From the NCBI GenBank assembly GCA_035539135.1, contig DATLJD010000009.1, forward strand, positions 86,480 to 150,479: a stretch of DNA of 64,000 nt. Direction: 5' to 3'. Position numbers and translations under genes: made by a program. The DNA is from JABFWF01 sp035539135 (GTDB taxonomy: Bacteria > Pseudomonadota > Gammaproteobacteria > Xanthomonadales > Xanthomonadaceae). Shown piece by piece: positions 23,674 through 32,175 of the stretch (position 1 is the stretch's first letter; the number at the start of each line of letters is the position of its first letter). A model generated the notes under the pieces. It worked only from the letters and a program-made list of their open reading frames with translations, had not been told where the DNA came from and did not search any database.

Positions 23674-24228
23674 ATGGGCAACCGCCTCTCCAAGATCTAC
23701 ACCCGCACCGGCGACGCCGGCACGACGGGGCTCGGCGACGGCACCCGGGTGGCGAAGGATTCGGCACGGGTCGAGGCCTACGGCACGATCGACGAGGCCA
23801 ATTCGGCGATCGGCGTGATCCTGGCCAGCGATGTGCCCGAAGACGTGCGCACGCTGTTGACACGGGTCCAGCACCAGCTGTTCGACCTTGGCGGCGAGCT
23901 GTGCATTCCCGGCCACGCGGCGATCACCGACGCCGACGTCGGCGCGCTGGAAGACGCGCTGGACGGCTTCAACGACGCGCTGCCGCCGCTGCGGGAGTTC
24001 ATCCTGCCCGGGGGCGGCGAGGCGGCGGCGCGTTGCCACCTCGCCCGCACCATCGTCCGCCGCGCCGAGCGCGCGACCGTGACCCTCGCCCGCGACGAGG
24101 CCGTGCGCCCGGAAGCGGTGCGCTACCTCAACCGCCTGTCCGACCTGCTGTTCGTCCTAGCGCGCGTGCTCGCCCGCGCCAGCGGCCACGGCGAGGTGCT
24201 CTGGCAGCACGAGCGGCGCAAGGGCTGA
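23674..24228 (+). CDS. ATP:cob(I)alamin adenosyltransferase, PduO type
   Basis: Cytosolic enzyme of 184 aa transferring the adenosyl group of ATP to cob(I)alamin to make coenzyme B12. Family signatures are all present: KIYTRTGDAGTTGLGDGTRV (7-26, ATP binding), VEAYGTIDEANSAIGV, LPGGGEAAARCHLARTIVRRAER near 115-135 with the catalytic Arg residues, and YLNRLSDLLFVLAR near 150. Length is normal for single-domain PduO enzymes. Downstream, lptD starts about 96 bases later and is probably a separate unit. Confidence 0.95.
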   Translation: MGNRLSKIYTRTGDAGTTGLGDGTRVAKDSARVEAYGTIDEANSAIGVILASDVPEDVRTLLTRVQHQLFDLGGELCIPGHAAITDADVGALEDALDGFNDALPPLREFILPGGGEAAARCHLARTIVRRAERATVTLARDEAVRPEAVRYLNRLSDLLFVLARVLARASGHGEVLWQHERRKG

Positions 24229-24324
24229 GGCGGCCTTGCGCGGCGCTCCCGCGCCGCGCCTGCATTGCCCGCCCACCGGGGATACGGCAAGCTAGCGGCC
24301 ATTTTCCGCCCGACGGATGTCCGC

Positions 24325-26781
24325 GTGCGCCCTGTCTTCCGCCTGCTGCCGCTGCCGTTCTGCATCGCCCTTTCGCTGTCGGCCCAGGCCGCGGACGAAC
24401 GGCCGGAAGACTGGAAGCTGTGCCCGGCCGAGGACGCGGTTCCCGCCTTTCCCGACGCGCAGCCGGCGACCACCCGCCCCGAGGCGCGGGTCACCCTGCC
24501 GACCAACATCACCGGCGACCGCCTGTCCGGCACCGACATCCAGCCGGTCTTCAGCGGCAACGTCATCCTCCGCCGCGGCGACCAGTTCCTCGGCGCCGAG
24601 AACCTGAAGATCGACAAGGAGACCGGCCAGTACGACGCGCAGGGCGACATCCGCTACCAAGACACCGGCATGCGGCTGGTCGCGGGCGATGCCTCCGGCA
24701 ACCAGAACGACGACACCCACCGCCTCGAGGACGTGCACTACCAGCTGATGTCGCGGCGCGGCAACGGCGGCGCCGAGCACATCGAGATGCAGGGCACGCA
24801 CGGCGCGCTGTACGGCGCGACCTACTCGACCTGCCCGCCGGAGGACCGCGACTGGGAGCTGCGCGCGCAGCGCATCGACGTGGACACCGAGGAAGGCCTC
24901 GGCGTGGCCCGCAACGCGACCCTGCGGATCGGCAAGGTGCCGGTGCTGTACGTGCCGTGGTTCCAGTTCCCGATCGACGACCGGCGGCGCACCGGCCTGC
25001 TGTATCCCAGCGTCTCCCTGTCCGGGCGCAACGGCTTCGACTGGCGGCAGCCGGTCTACCTGAACCTCGCGCCCAACTACGACATGACGCTGACGCCGCG
25101 GATCATGACCGACCGCGGCTTCCAGCTCGGCACCGAATTCCGCTACCTGGTGCCGGGCGGCGCCGGCGAGATGCAGTTCGAGTTCCTGCCCAACGACAAG
25201 CTCACCGACCGCGAGCGCGACGAGGAGATCGCCGACGGGGTGCCGGCGGAGAACCGCCGCGACGACAACCGCGCGCTGTTCCGTTTCACCGGCAGCCAGC
25301 GCCTCACCTCGACCTGGAAGGCGCGCGCCAACCTCAACTGGATCAGCGACGCCCGCTACCTCGAGGACTTCAGCAACCGCATCAATGGCCTGGCGCCTTA
25401 TTCGCTCGGCAGCAGCATCGGCATCTACGGCGGCGGCGCGCACTGGGATGCCTCGCTCACCGCGGACTACAAGCAACTCGCCGACTACACCCTGACCCGC
25501 AACATCCTTCCCTACAACCGACTGCCGCGGGCGACCTTCCACCTCGACCAGCCCCTGCGCCCCTGGCTGCGCACGGGGGTGGACAGCGAAGCGGTGCGCT
25601 TCCAGCACCCGACCCGGAACGAAGGCAGCCGGTTCGACTTCAAGCCGTGGATCAGCATGCCGCTTGAGGGCGCAAGTTGGTACGTCACCCCGATCCTGGC
25701 TTGGCGCTACACGGGATACCAGCTGAGCGACGAGCTGACCGAGCAGGTCGCCCGCACTCGCGCGCGGGCCTACGTCCTCGAGAACGGCGGCAGCCTGACC
25801 CCCGACCTGATCGCCCGCTTCCGAAACGACAGGCCGACCCGCGCCCTGCCGATCGGGTCTATCAATGCCGGCCTGTTCTTCGACCGCGAAAGCGAGATCG
25901 GCGGTCAGAGCTTCCTGCAGACCCTCGAGCCGCGCCTGTTCTACCTGCGCGTGCCCTACGAGGACCAGAGCGACCTGCCGCTGTTCGACACCCGGCCGCT
26001 GACCTTCAGCTGGGGCCAGCTGTTCCGCGACAACCGCTACACCGGCGCCGACCGGCAGATGGACGCCAACCAGCTCACCCTGGCGCTGACCACCCGCCTG
26101 ATCCGCCAGGCCGACGGCCGCGAGAAGCTCAGCGCCAGCGTCGGCCAGATCCGCTACTTCGACGACTCGCGGGTCGTCTACCCAGGCGAAACGCCGGTCG
26201 AACGCGGCAAGTCGGCCTGGGTGGTGGGCGCCAACTACGCGGTGAACGACCGGTGGGACGTGGGCGCGTCGTACCAATGGGACCCGAAGTTCCGCCGCCA
26301 GGACCTCGGCAGCCTGCGCACGCGCTATCTGATCGGCGACGACGGCGTGGTCAACCTCGGCTACCGCTACCGGCGCAACCTGCTGGAGCAGGTCGATTTC
26401 TCGTTCCTGTACCCGCTCTCGCCCTCGTGGAGCCTGGTCGGCCGCTACTACTACTCGCTGTACCGCAACGACGCGCGCGGCATCGAGCCGGGCCTGCTGG
26501 AAGGCATCGCCGGCATCCAGTGGGACAGCTGCTGCGTGTCGGCGCGCCTGGTCGGGCGCCGCTACATCCACAACCGCGAAGGCGAGCTCGACAACGCGAT
26601 CGAGCTGCAGATCGAACTCAAGGGCCTGGGTTCCGCCGGCCCGGACACGGAGTCGCGCCTGCGCCGTGCTATCCTCGGCTACTACCGCGAGGACCTCTAC
26701 CTCGTTCCGCCGTCCGAAGCGGGCCAGCCCGCCGATCAAGACGACGACGGCGACCCCAACGCCCCCGACGTCTTCCCATGA
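24325..26781 (+). CDS. lptD: LPS-assembly outer-membrane protein LptD
   Basis: Outer-membrane beta-barrel inserting lipopolysaccharide into the outer leaflet with LptE; 818 aa (E. coli 784). A signal peptide occupies residues 1-22 (VRPVFRLLPLPFCIALSLSAQA). The jellyroll OstA domain runs about 60-190 (SGNVILRRGDQFLGAENLKIDKETGQY) and the barrel about 200-800. All four conserved cysteines are present: Cys33, Cys170 and the pair Cys736/Cys737, which form the inter-domain disulphides needed for LptD maturation. The GTG at 24325 begins the signal peptide; the frame reaches back to a TTG at 24265, but that would bury the signal sequence. The ATG of surA overlaps its stop. Confidence 0.95.
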   Translation: MRPVFRLLPLPFCIALSLSAQAADERPEDWKLCPAEDAVPAFPDAQPATTRPEARVTLPTNITGDRLSGTDIQPVFSGNVILRRGDQFLGAENLKIDKETGQYDAQGDIRYQDTGMRLVAGDASGNQNDDTHRLEDVHYQLMSRRGNGGAEHIEMQGTHGALYGATYSTCPPEDRDWELRAQRIDVDTEEGLGVARNATLRIGKVPVLYVPWFQFPIDDRRRTGLLYPSVSLSGRNGFDWRQPVYLNLAPNYDMTLTPRIMTDRGFQLGTEFRYLVPGGAGEMQFEFLPNDKLTDRERDEEIADGVPAENRRDDNRALFRFTGSQRLTSTWKARANLNWISDARYLEDFSNRINGLAPYSLGSSIGIYGGGAHWDASLTADYKQLADYTLTRNILPYNRLPRATFHLDQPLRPWLRTGVDSEAVRFQHPTRNEGSRFDFKPWISMPLEGASWYVTPILAWRYTGYQLSDELTEQVARTRARAYVLENGGSLTPDLIARFRNDRPTRALPIGSINAGLFFDRESEIGGQSFLQTLEPRLFYLRVPYEDQSDLPLFDTRPLTFSWGQLFRDNRYTGADRQMDANQLTLALTTRLIRQADGREKLSASVGQIRYFDDSRVVYPGETPVERGKSAWVVGANYAVNDRWDVGASYQWDPKFRRQDLGSLRTRYLIGDDGVVNLGYRYRRNLLEQVDFSFLYPLSPSWSLVGRYYYSLYRNDARGIEPGLLEGIAGIQWDSCCVSARLVGRRYIHNREGELDNAIELQIELKGLGSAGPDTESRLRRAILGYYREDLYLVPPSEAGQPADQDDDGDPNAPDVFP

Positions 26782-28151
26782 CCCGACTGCTCGCCAGCCT
26801 CCTCATCCTCGCGGCGCTGTTCGCCGCGCCGTTGCACGCGCAGCAGGCGCAGCCCGCCGCGCTGCAACCGCTGGACCGCATCGCCGCGGTGGTCGACGAC
26901 GGCGTGATCCTGCAGAGCGAGCTCGATCGCGCCGTGCAGAACATCCACGCCCAGTACGCCAGCCGGCCCGGCCAGCTGCCGCCCGAGGACGTGCTGCGCA
27001 AGCAGGTGCTCGAGCGCCTGGTGCTGGTGCGGCTGCAGGTCGCGCGCGCCGCCGAGAGCGGCATCCACGTCGGCGATCAGGAAGTGGACGCGGCGCTGGT
27101 CAACATCGCCCGCCAGAACAACATGACCCCGGACCAGCTGCGCGCGCAGCTCGCCCAGCACGGCGAGTCCTGGGCGGAGTTCCGTGAATCGATCCGCGAC
27201 GAGATCACCATCCAGCGCCTGCGCCAGCGCTTCGCCCAGACCCGGATCAGCGTCAGCGACGCCGAGGTCGACGCCGCGCTCGAGGCCAGCGCCGGCGGCC
27301 AGCAGTACCACCTCGCCAACATCCTGGTCGCGCTGCCGGAAGGCGCCACGCCGGAGCAGATCGCCACCGGCCAGCAGAAGGTCGACGGCATCAAGGCGCT
27401 GATCGACCGGGGCGAGATGGACTTCCAGGCGGCGGCCGTCCGCTATTCCGACAGCCCGAACGCGCTGGAAGGCGGCGACCTCGGCTGGCGTTCGCTGGAC
27501 GAGATCCCGGCCGCGTTCGCCAACGTCATCCGCTCGATGCAGCCCGGGCAGGTGATTGGACCGACCCGCGGCGCCAGCGGCTTCCAGCTGCTCAAGCTGC
27601 TGGAGACCCGCGAGGGCAGCGCGGCCGAGCCGCGCATGGTGACCCAGTTCAACGCGCGCCACATCCTGATCCGCACCGGCGAAGGCGGGCTCGGCGAGGA
27701 CGAGGCGCGGGCGAAGATCGACACCCTGGCCGCGCGCATCGCCGGCGGCGCCGACTTTCAGGCACTGGCCCGCGAGAACTCGCAGGATCCGGTCAGTGCG
27801 CCGGCCGGCGGCGATCTCGGCTGGTTCACCCAGGAGGCCTATGGCCCGGAATTCGGCGCGCAGGTCGCGGCGTTGCAGGACGGCCAGGTGTCGGCGCCGT
27901 TCAAGACCCAGGCCGGCTGGCACATCGTGCAGCGCGTGGGCAGCCGCCAGGCCGACGTCGGCGCCGAGAACCGCCGCGCGCAGGTGCGCGAGGCGATCGG
28001 CCAGCGCAAGCTCGAGGACGAATGGGCGCGCTACCTGCGCGAGATCCGCGGCGACGCCTATGTCGACTTCCGCATCGGCGACGCCGCGGCGACGCCGGAG
28101 CCCGAAGCCGCGCCCAGCGCCACCCCGCCGGCGGACGGCACGGCCGGCTGA
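26778..28151 (+). CDS. surA: Periplasmic chaperone/peptidyl-prolyl isomerase SurA
   Basis: Periplasmic chaperone escorting outer-membrane proteins, including LptD, to the BAM complex; 457 aa. Signal peptide MTRLLASLLILAALFAAPLHAQ; SurA N-domain (about 30-170) with LDRIAAVVDDGVILQSELD; two parvulin domains, the first from QQYHLANILVALPE (about 178-280) and the second from FNARHILIRTGEGG (about 290-390); then a C-terminal helix (RKLEDEWARYLREIRGDAYVDFRI) and a Pro/Ala tail. Both parvulin cores have GGDLGW. The start overlaps the lptD stop (ATGA). This lptD-surA order is the standard gammaproteobacterial arrangement. Confidence 0.97.
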   Translation: MTRLLASLLILAALFAAPLHAQQAQPAALQPLDRIAAVVDDGVILQSELDRAVQNIHAQYASRPGQLPPEDVLRKQVLERLVLVRLQVARAAESGIHVGDQEVDAALVNIARQNNMTPDQLRAQLAQHGESWAEFRESIRDEITIQRLRQRFAQTRISVSDAEVDAALEASAGGQQYHLANILVALPEGATPEQIATGQQKVDGIKALIDRGEMDFQAAAVRYSDSPNALEGGDLGWRSLDEIPAAFANVIRSMQPGQVIGPTRGASGFQLLKLLETREGSAAEPRMVTQFNARHILIRTGEGGLGEDEARAKIDTLAARIAGGADFQALARENSQDPVSAPAGGDLGWFTQEAYGPEFGAQVAALQDGQVSAPFKTQAGWHIVQRVGSRQADVGAENRRAQVREAIGQRKLEDEWARYLREIRGDAYVDFRIGDAAATPEPEAAPSATPPADGTAG

Positions 28152-28152
28152 C

Positions 28153-29127
28153 ATGAGGCCACGGCTGGCGCTGGTGCCGGGCGAGCCGGCCGGCGTCGGC
28201 CCCGAGCTGTGCGTGCGGGCCGCTCAGCGCGCGTGGGACGCGGACCTCGTCGCCTACGGCGACCCCGACGCCCTGCTGCGCGCCGCGCGCGCGCTCGACC
28301 TGCCGCTGGAACTGCTGCCGGCCGATGCCCGCGGCGCGCCCGGCCGGCTGCCGCTGGTCGCGATCGCCAACGCCGTCCTGCCCGCCTTCGGCACGCCCGA
28401 TCCGCGCAACGCGCGCGCGGTGATCGGCGCGCTCGAACAGGCCGGCGCCGCCTGCCTGCGCGGCGACTGCGCCGGCGTGGTCACTGGCCCGGTGCACAAG
28501 GCCGCGATCAACGCCGGCGGCATCGGCTACACCGGCACCACCGAACTGCTCGCGGCCCAGGCCGGGCGCGAGGTGGTGATGATGCTGGCCAACGACCTCG
28601 TGCGGGTCGCCCTCGCCACCACCCACCTGCCGCTGCGCGCGGTCGCCGACGCGATCGACGGCGACGGCCTGCGGCGCCAGTTGCGCATCGTGCACGCCGC
28701 GCTGCGGGAGGGTTTCGGCATTGCCGATCCGCTGATCGCGGTGCTCGGGCTCAACCCGCACGCGGGCGAGGACGGGATCCTCGGTCGCGAGGAACTCGAT
28801 GTCATCGCGCCGGCGCTGGACGCGCTGCGCGCCGAAGGGCTGCGCCTGGCCGGCCCGCTGCCGGCCGACACCGCGTTCCTGCCGGCGAAGCTGCGTGGCT
28901 TCGACGCGGTGTTCGCGATGTACCACGACCAGGGCCTGCCGGTGCTCAAGTACAGCGGCTTCGAACGGGCGGTGAATTTGACCCTCGGCCTGCCCTACCC
29001 GCGCGTCGCGGTCGACCATGGCACCGCGCTCGACCTCGCCGGCAGCGGCCGCGCGGACCCGTCCAGCCTGTACGCCGCGATCGCGACCTGCGCGCGGCTG
29101 GCACGCCAGCGGACACGGTCGGCATGA
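28153..29127 (+). CDS. pdxA: 4-hydroxythreonine-4-phosphate dehydrogenase
   Basis: NAD-dependent dehydrogenase of the deoxyxylulose-phosphate-dependent pyridoxal phosphate pathway, 324 aa, cytosolic. Blocks: VPGEPAGVGPELCVRA at the N-terminus; VTGPVHKAAINAGGIGYTGTTELLA (near 113-137) for substrate binding; ATTHLPLRAV; LGLNPHAGEDGILGREE with a metal-binding His; and FAMYHDQGLPVLKYSGFERAVNLTLGLPYPRVAVDHGTALDLAGSG with the other metal His residues. It starts one base after surA's stop and overlaps the next gene (ATGA), in the classic surA-pdxA-rsmA-apaGH operon. Confidence 0.97.
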   Translation: MRPRLALVPGEPAGVGPELCVRAAQRAWDADLVAYGDPDALLRAARALDLPLELLPADARGAPGRLPLVAIANAVLPAFGTPDPRNARAVIGALEQAGAACLRGDCAGVVTGPVHKAAINAGGIGYTGTTELLAAQAGREVVMMLANDLVRVALATTHLPLRAVADAIDGDGLRRQLRIVHAALREGFGIADPLIAVLGLNPHAGEDGILGREELDVIAPALDALRAEGLRLAGPLPADTAFLPAKLRGFDAVFAMYHDQGLPVLKYSGFERAVNLTLGLPYPRVAVDHGTALDLAGSGRADPSSLYAAIATCARLARQRTRSA

Positions 29128-29486
29128 GGCCTGCGCAGCCGCCCGCGATGCAGGAGATCGGCTGGGACGACTTCATGAGGGTCGAGCTGCGGGTCGGCCG
29201 CGTGCTGTCCGCCGAAGCCTTCGCGCAGGCGCGCAAGCCGGCCTACGTGCTGCACGTGGACTTCGGCCCCGAGATCGGGGTGCGCAAGTCGAGCGCGCAG
29301 GTGACCGCGCTTTATGCACCCGAGGAACTGGTCGGCCGCCTGGTGGTCGGCGTGGTGAACTTCCCGCGCAAGCAGATCGGTCCGCTGATGTCCGAATGCC
29401 TGGTCACCGGCTTCCACGACGCCGAGGGCCGGGTCGCCCTGTGCGTGCCCGACCGCGAGGTGCCGCTGGGCACCCGCCTGCTGTGA
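29124..29486 (+). CDS. CsaA-like tRNA-binding-domain protein
   Basis: Small OB-fold protein of 120 aa. After a short lead the family sequence begins WDDFMRVELRVGRVLSAEAFAQARKPAYVLHVDFGPEIGVRKSSAQVTALY, then LVGRLVVGVVNFPRKQIGPLMSECLVTGF and CVPDREVPLGTRL. This matches stand-alone tRNA-binding-domain proteins related to Bacillus CsaA, reported as a chaperone-like, tRNA-binding dimer; a role here is inferred only. The first ATG (29124) overlaps pdxA's stop; a second ATG (29148) would remove eight residues. E. coli has no gene between pdxA and rsmA, so this is an insertion into the operon. Confidence 0.85.
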   Translation: MRPAQPPAMQEIGWDDFMRVELRVGRVLSAEAFAQARKPAYVLHVDFGPEIGVRKSSAQVTALYAPEELVGRLVVGVVNFPRKQIGPLMSECLVTGFHDAEGRVALCVPDREVPLGTRLL

Positions 29487-29494
29487 GCCGCGCG

Positions 29495-30295
29495 ATGGAC
29501 GAGCAGCCGCCCCGCTTCACCGCGCCGCCGAAGAAGGCCTTCGGCCAAAACTTCCTGCACGAGCGCGGGGTGGTCGCGAAGATCGTGCAGGCGATCGATC
29601 CCCGGCCTGGCGACCGCATCGTCGAGATCGGACCCGGCCAGGGCGCGCTGACCTTCCCGCTGCTGGACCGGCACGGCGCACTCACCGCGATCGAGTTCGA
29701 CCGCGACCTGCTCGTCCCGCTGGCGGCCGCCGCGCGGGCGCACGGGGAACTCACCCTGGTCGCGGGCGACGTGCTCGGCGTGGACTTCACGGCGCTGGCC
29801 GAAGGCGGCCGCATCCGCCTGGTCGGCAACCTGCCCTACCACCTGTCGTCGCCAATCCTGTTCCATGCGCTGGACCACGCCGCCGCGATCCGCGACATGC
29901 ACTTCATGCTGCAGAAGGAAGTCGTCGAGCGCATGGCGGCCAGTCCCGGCAGCAAGGTCTACGGCCGGCTCAGCGTGATGCTGCAGGCCTACTGCACGGT
30001 GACGCCGCTGTTCAGCGTGCCGCCGGGTGCGTTCCGGCCGCCGCCGAAGGTCGACTCGGCGGTGGTCCGGCTGGTGCCGCGCGCGCCGGAGACGATCGGC
30101 ATCCGCGATCCGCGCCGCTTCGCCGACGTCGTCCGCGCCGCCTTCGGCCAGCGCCGCAAGACCCTGCGCAACGCTCTGTCCGGCGTCGCCGACGCCGGCC
30201 TGATCGCCGCCGCCGGGCTCGATCCCGGCGCGCGTGCCGAGCAGGTCGCGGTGGCCGGTTTCGTGCGCCTGGCGAACGGCGCGCAACCGGACTGA
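29495..30295 (+). CDS. rsmA: 16S rRNA A1518/A1519 N6-dimethyltransferase (RsmA/KsgA)
   Basis: Dimethylates two adjacent adenines in helix 45 of 16S rRNA, a late 30S assembly checkpoint; loss gives kasugamycin resistance. 266 aa. Motifs: KKAFGQNFLHERGVV near the N-terminus, SAM site RIVEIGPGQGALT (about 43-55), acidic IEFDRDL, catalytic NLPYHLSSPIL (about 116-126), and FRPPPKVDSAVVRL in the C-terminal part. ATG 29495 is given; an in-frame GTG at 29483 overlaps the upstream stop (GTGA) and would add four residues, also plausible given how common such junctions are here. Confidence 0.96.
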   Translation: MDEQPPRFTAPPKKAFGQNFLHERGVVAKIVQAIDPRPGDRIVEIGPGQGALTFPLLDRHGALTAIEFDRDLLVPLAAAARAHGELTLVAGDVLGVDFTALAEGGRIRLVGNLPYHLSSPILFHALDHAAAIRDMHFMLQKEVVERMAASPGSKVYGRLSVMLQAYCTVTPLFSVPPGAFRPPPKVDSAVVRLVPRAPETIGIRDPRRFADVVRAAFGQRRKTLRNALSGVADAGLIAAAGLDPGARAEQVAVAGFVRLANGAQPD

Positions 30296-30395
30296 ACCGC
30301 GGTCGCGCGCGCGACGCCCGTTCGCGCGCACGGGGGTTGGGTGACGAATGGCCTACAGGCCCCATCCGTTCACGCCGCCCCCTTACACTGACCGC

Positions 30396-30788
30396 ATGAC
30401 GGAATACGACGACACGAGCCCGTACCGGCTCGCGATCACGGTCGCCACGCGCTACCTGCCCGCCGACTCGCAACCCGACGGCGATCGCTACGCGTTCGCC
30501 TACACCATCCACATCCGCAACGACGGCGCGGTGCCGGCGCGCCTGCTCGGCCGCCACTGGATCATCACCGACGGCAGCGGCGAGGTGCGCGAGGTCGAAG
30601 GCGAGGGCGTGGTCGGCGAGCAGCCGTGGCTGCGCCCGGGCGAGGATTTCGTGTACACCTCGGGCGCGGTGTTGCCGACCCCGGTCGGCAGCATGCACGG
30701 CCGCTACCGCATGCTGGCCGACGACGGCACCCACTTCGACGCGCCGATCCCCGCCTTCACCCTGTGCGTCCCGCACAGCCTGCACTGA
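30396..30788 (+). CDS. apaG: ApaG protein
   Basis: Small beta-sandwich protein of 130 aa (DUF525/ApaG fold), linked in E. coli to Co2+/Mg2+ handling though its exact activity is unclear. Typical pieces: YRLAITVATRYLPADSQPDGDRYAFAYTIHIRNDG, ARLLGRHWIITDGSGEVREVEGEGVVGEQPWLRPGEDFVYTSGAVLPTPVGSMHGRY and a C-terminal FTLCVPHSLH. It is about 100 bases after rsmA and 7 bases before apaH. A TACACT -10-like hexamer ends 6 bases before the ATG, which could give a leaderless internal transcript (weak: no good -35). Confidence 0.95.
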   Translation: MTEYDDTSPYRLAITVATRYLPADSQPDGDRYAFAYTIHIRNDGAVPARLLGRHWIITDGSGEVREVEGEGVVGEQPWLRPGEDFVYTSGAVLPTPVGSMHGRYRMLADDGTHFDAPIPAFTLCVPHSLH

Positions 30789-30795
30789 GGCGGCG

Positions 30796-31659
30796 ATGGC
30801 GACCTGGGCGATCGGCGACCTGCAAGGCTGTTACGCACCGACGCAGCGGCTGCTCGAGGCGATCCGCTTCGATCCGGCGCGCGACCGCCTCTGGTTCTGC
30901 GGCGACCTGGTCAACCGCGGCGGGGAGTCGCTGGAAACCCTGCGCCTGGTGCATTCGCTGCGGGCCAACGCGGTCAGCGTGCTCGGCAACCACGACCTGT
31001 CGCTGCTGGCGATCGCCGAGCGCACGGAAGAGGAGCAGCGCAAGGTCAACCCCGACCTGCAGCGCGTGCTGCAGGCCGAGGATCGCGACACTCTGTTGAC
31101 CTGGCTGCGCGGCCAGCCGCTGCTGCACGCCGACCGCGGGCTCGGCTGGATGATGGTGCACGCCGGGCTCGCGCCCAAGTGGACGACCACGCTGGCCCAG
31201 AAGCACGCGCGCGAAGTCGAAGAGCGGCTGCGCGGCGATGACTACCGGCACCTGCTCAGGCACATGTACGGCGACAAGCCGGCGTGGTCGCCGCGGCTGA
31301 CCGGCGTCGAGCGCGCGCGCGCGATCATCAACGTGTTCACCCGGCTGCGCTACTGCAGCCCGCGCGGTCGCATCGCCTTCGAGGAAAAGGGTCCGCCGGG
31401 CACCCAGGCGGCCGGCCTCTACCCGTGGTACGCGGTGCCGGGCCATGCCAGGCGCGACCTGCGGATCGTGTGCGGTCACTGGTCCGCGCTCGGCCTGTTC
31501 ATCGGCCACGGCGTGCACGCGATCGATACCGGCGCGGTGTGGGGCGGCAAGCTCACCGCGCTGCAGCTCGACGGCGGCGAGCTGCGCATCGTGCAGGTCC
31601 CCGGCCGCGACGTGCCCGCGCACCCGCCCAGGCCGCCGCGCCGGCGCCGGCGCCGCTGA
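30796..31659 (+). CDS. apaH: Symmetrical diadenosine tetraphosphatase ApaH
   Basis: Hydrolyses Ap4A to two ADP, limiting this stress nucleotide and removing Np4 RNA caps; 287 aa, cytosolic. Metallophosphoesterase signatures: WAIGDLQGCYAPTQRLL (4-20; GDxQG in place of GDxHG, normal for ApaH), LWFCGDLVNRGGES (33-46), SVLGNHDLSLLA (57-68), MMVHAGLAP near 119 and GHWSALG near 225. The C-terminus is an Arg/Pro-rich tail (PPRPPRRRRRR), probably dispensable. It closes the lptD operon and converges with folA, 11 bases away, around an AGCGCT-GG-AGCGCT hairpin. Confidence 0.97.
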   Translation: MATWAIGDLQGCYAPTQRLLEAIRFDPARDRLWFCGDLVNRGGESLETLRLVHSLRANAVSVLGNHDLSLLAIAERTEEEQRKVNPDLQRVLQAEDRDTLLTWLRGQPLLHADRGLGWMMVHAGLAPKWTTTLAQKHAREVEERLRGDDYRHLLRHMYGDKPAWSPRLTGVERARAIINVFTRLRYCSPRGRIAFEEKGPPGTQAAGLYPWYAVPGHARRDLRIVCGHWSALGLFIGHGVHAIDTGAVWGGKLTALQLDGGELRIVQVPGRDVPAHPPRPPRRRRRR

Positions 31660-31670
31660 GCGCTGGAGCG

Positions 31671-32165
31671 CTAGGCCGCCCGCACGTAATCGACGAAGGC
31701 GAACGCGAAGGCGTGCTTCGCATCCGCGGGATGGGCGTCGCGCGCGACCTCCTGCCAGTCGCCGGGGTCGAAGGCCGGGAAGAACGCATCGGCGCCGTCC
31801 ACCACGGTGTCCACCCAGGTCAGGTGCAGGCGGGCGGCCAGCGGCAGCGCCTCGGCGAAGACCTCGCCGCCACCGATCACGCTCAGCTCGTCGGCATCGC
31901 GCGCGGCGTCCAGCGCCGCGGCGAGCGACGGCACCGCCTGCATGCCGTCGAACGGAACCCGCCCGCTGCGGGTGAGCACCAGGTTGCGGCGGCCTGGCAG
32001 CGCGCGGCCCAGCGACTCGGCGGTGCGCCGGCCCATCAGGACCGGTTTGCCGAGGGTGAGCGCCTTGAAGCGCCTGAGGTCGTCCGGCAGGTGCCAGGGC
32101 AGCGCGTTGTCCTTGCCGATCGCGCGCTGGCGGTCGAGCGCGGCGATGAGTGAGAGCGTCGTCAC
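31671..32165 (-). CDS. folA: Dihydrofolate reductase
   Basis: NADPH-dependent reduction of dihydrofolate to tetrahydrofolate; 164 aa. Signature residues: LIAALDRQRAIGKDNALPWHLPDDLRRFKALTLGKPVLMGRRTAESLG with the catalytic Asp in LPDDL (about residue 28), the NADPH-binding MGRRTAESLG and LSVIGGGEVFAEALP near 93-107. It lies 10 bases after thyA, so the two steps of the thymidylate cycle are co-transcribed from the lgt side. Trimethoprim would target this enzyme. Convergent with apaH. Confidence 0.97.
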   Translation of the reverse strand: MTTLSLIAALDRQRAIGKDNALPWHLPDDLRRFKALTLGKPVLMGRRTAESLGRALPGRRNLVLTRSGRVPFDGMQAVPSLAAALDAARDADELSVIGGGEVFAEALPLAARLHLTWVDTVVDGADAFFPAFDPGDWQEVARDAHPADAKHAFAFAFVDYVRAA

Positions 32166-32175
32166 CGCCGCCCCG

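Noticed and set aside
24229..24324. SigmaE-type promoter before lptD
   Set aside because: I looked for GGAACTT and TCTGA-like elements with suitable spacing and found none.
24292..26739. 815-aa open frame antisense to lptD
   Set aside because: Low-complexity Val/Gln/Arg composition; lptD on the plus strand has a signal peptide and all four conserved cysteines.
30384..30396. Leaderless internal promoter of apaG
   Set aside because: TACACT ends about 6 bases before the ATG, but no -35 element is present and apaG fits the operon; kept only as a remark under apaG.
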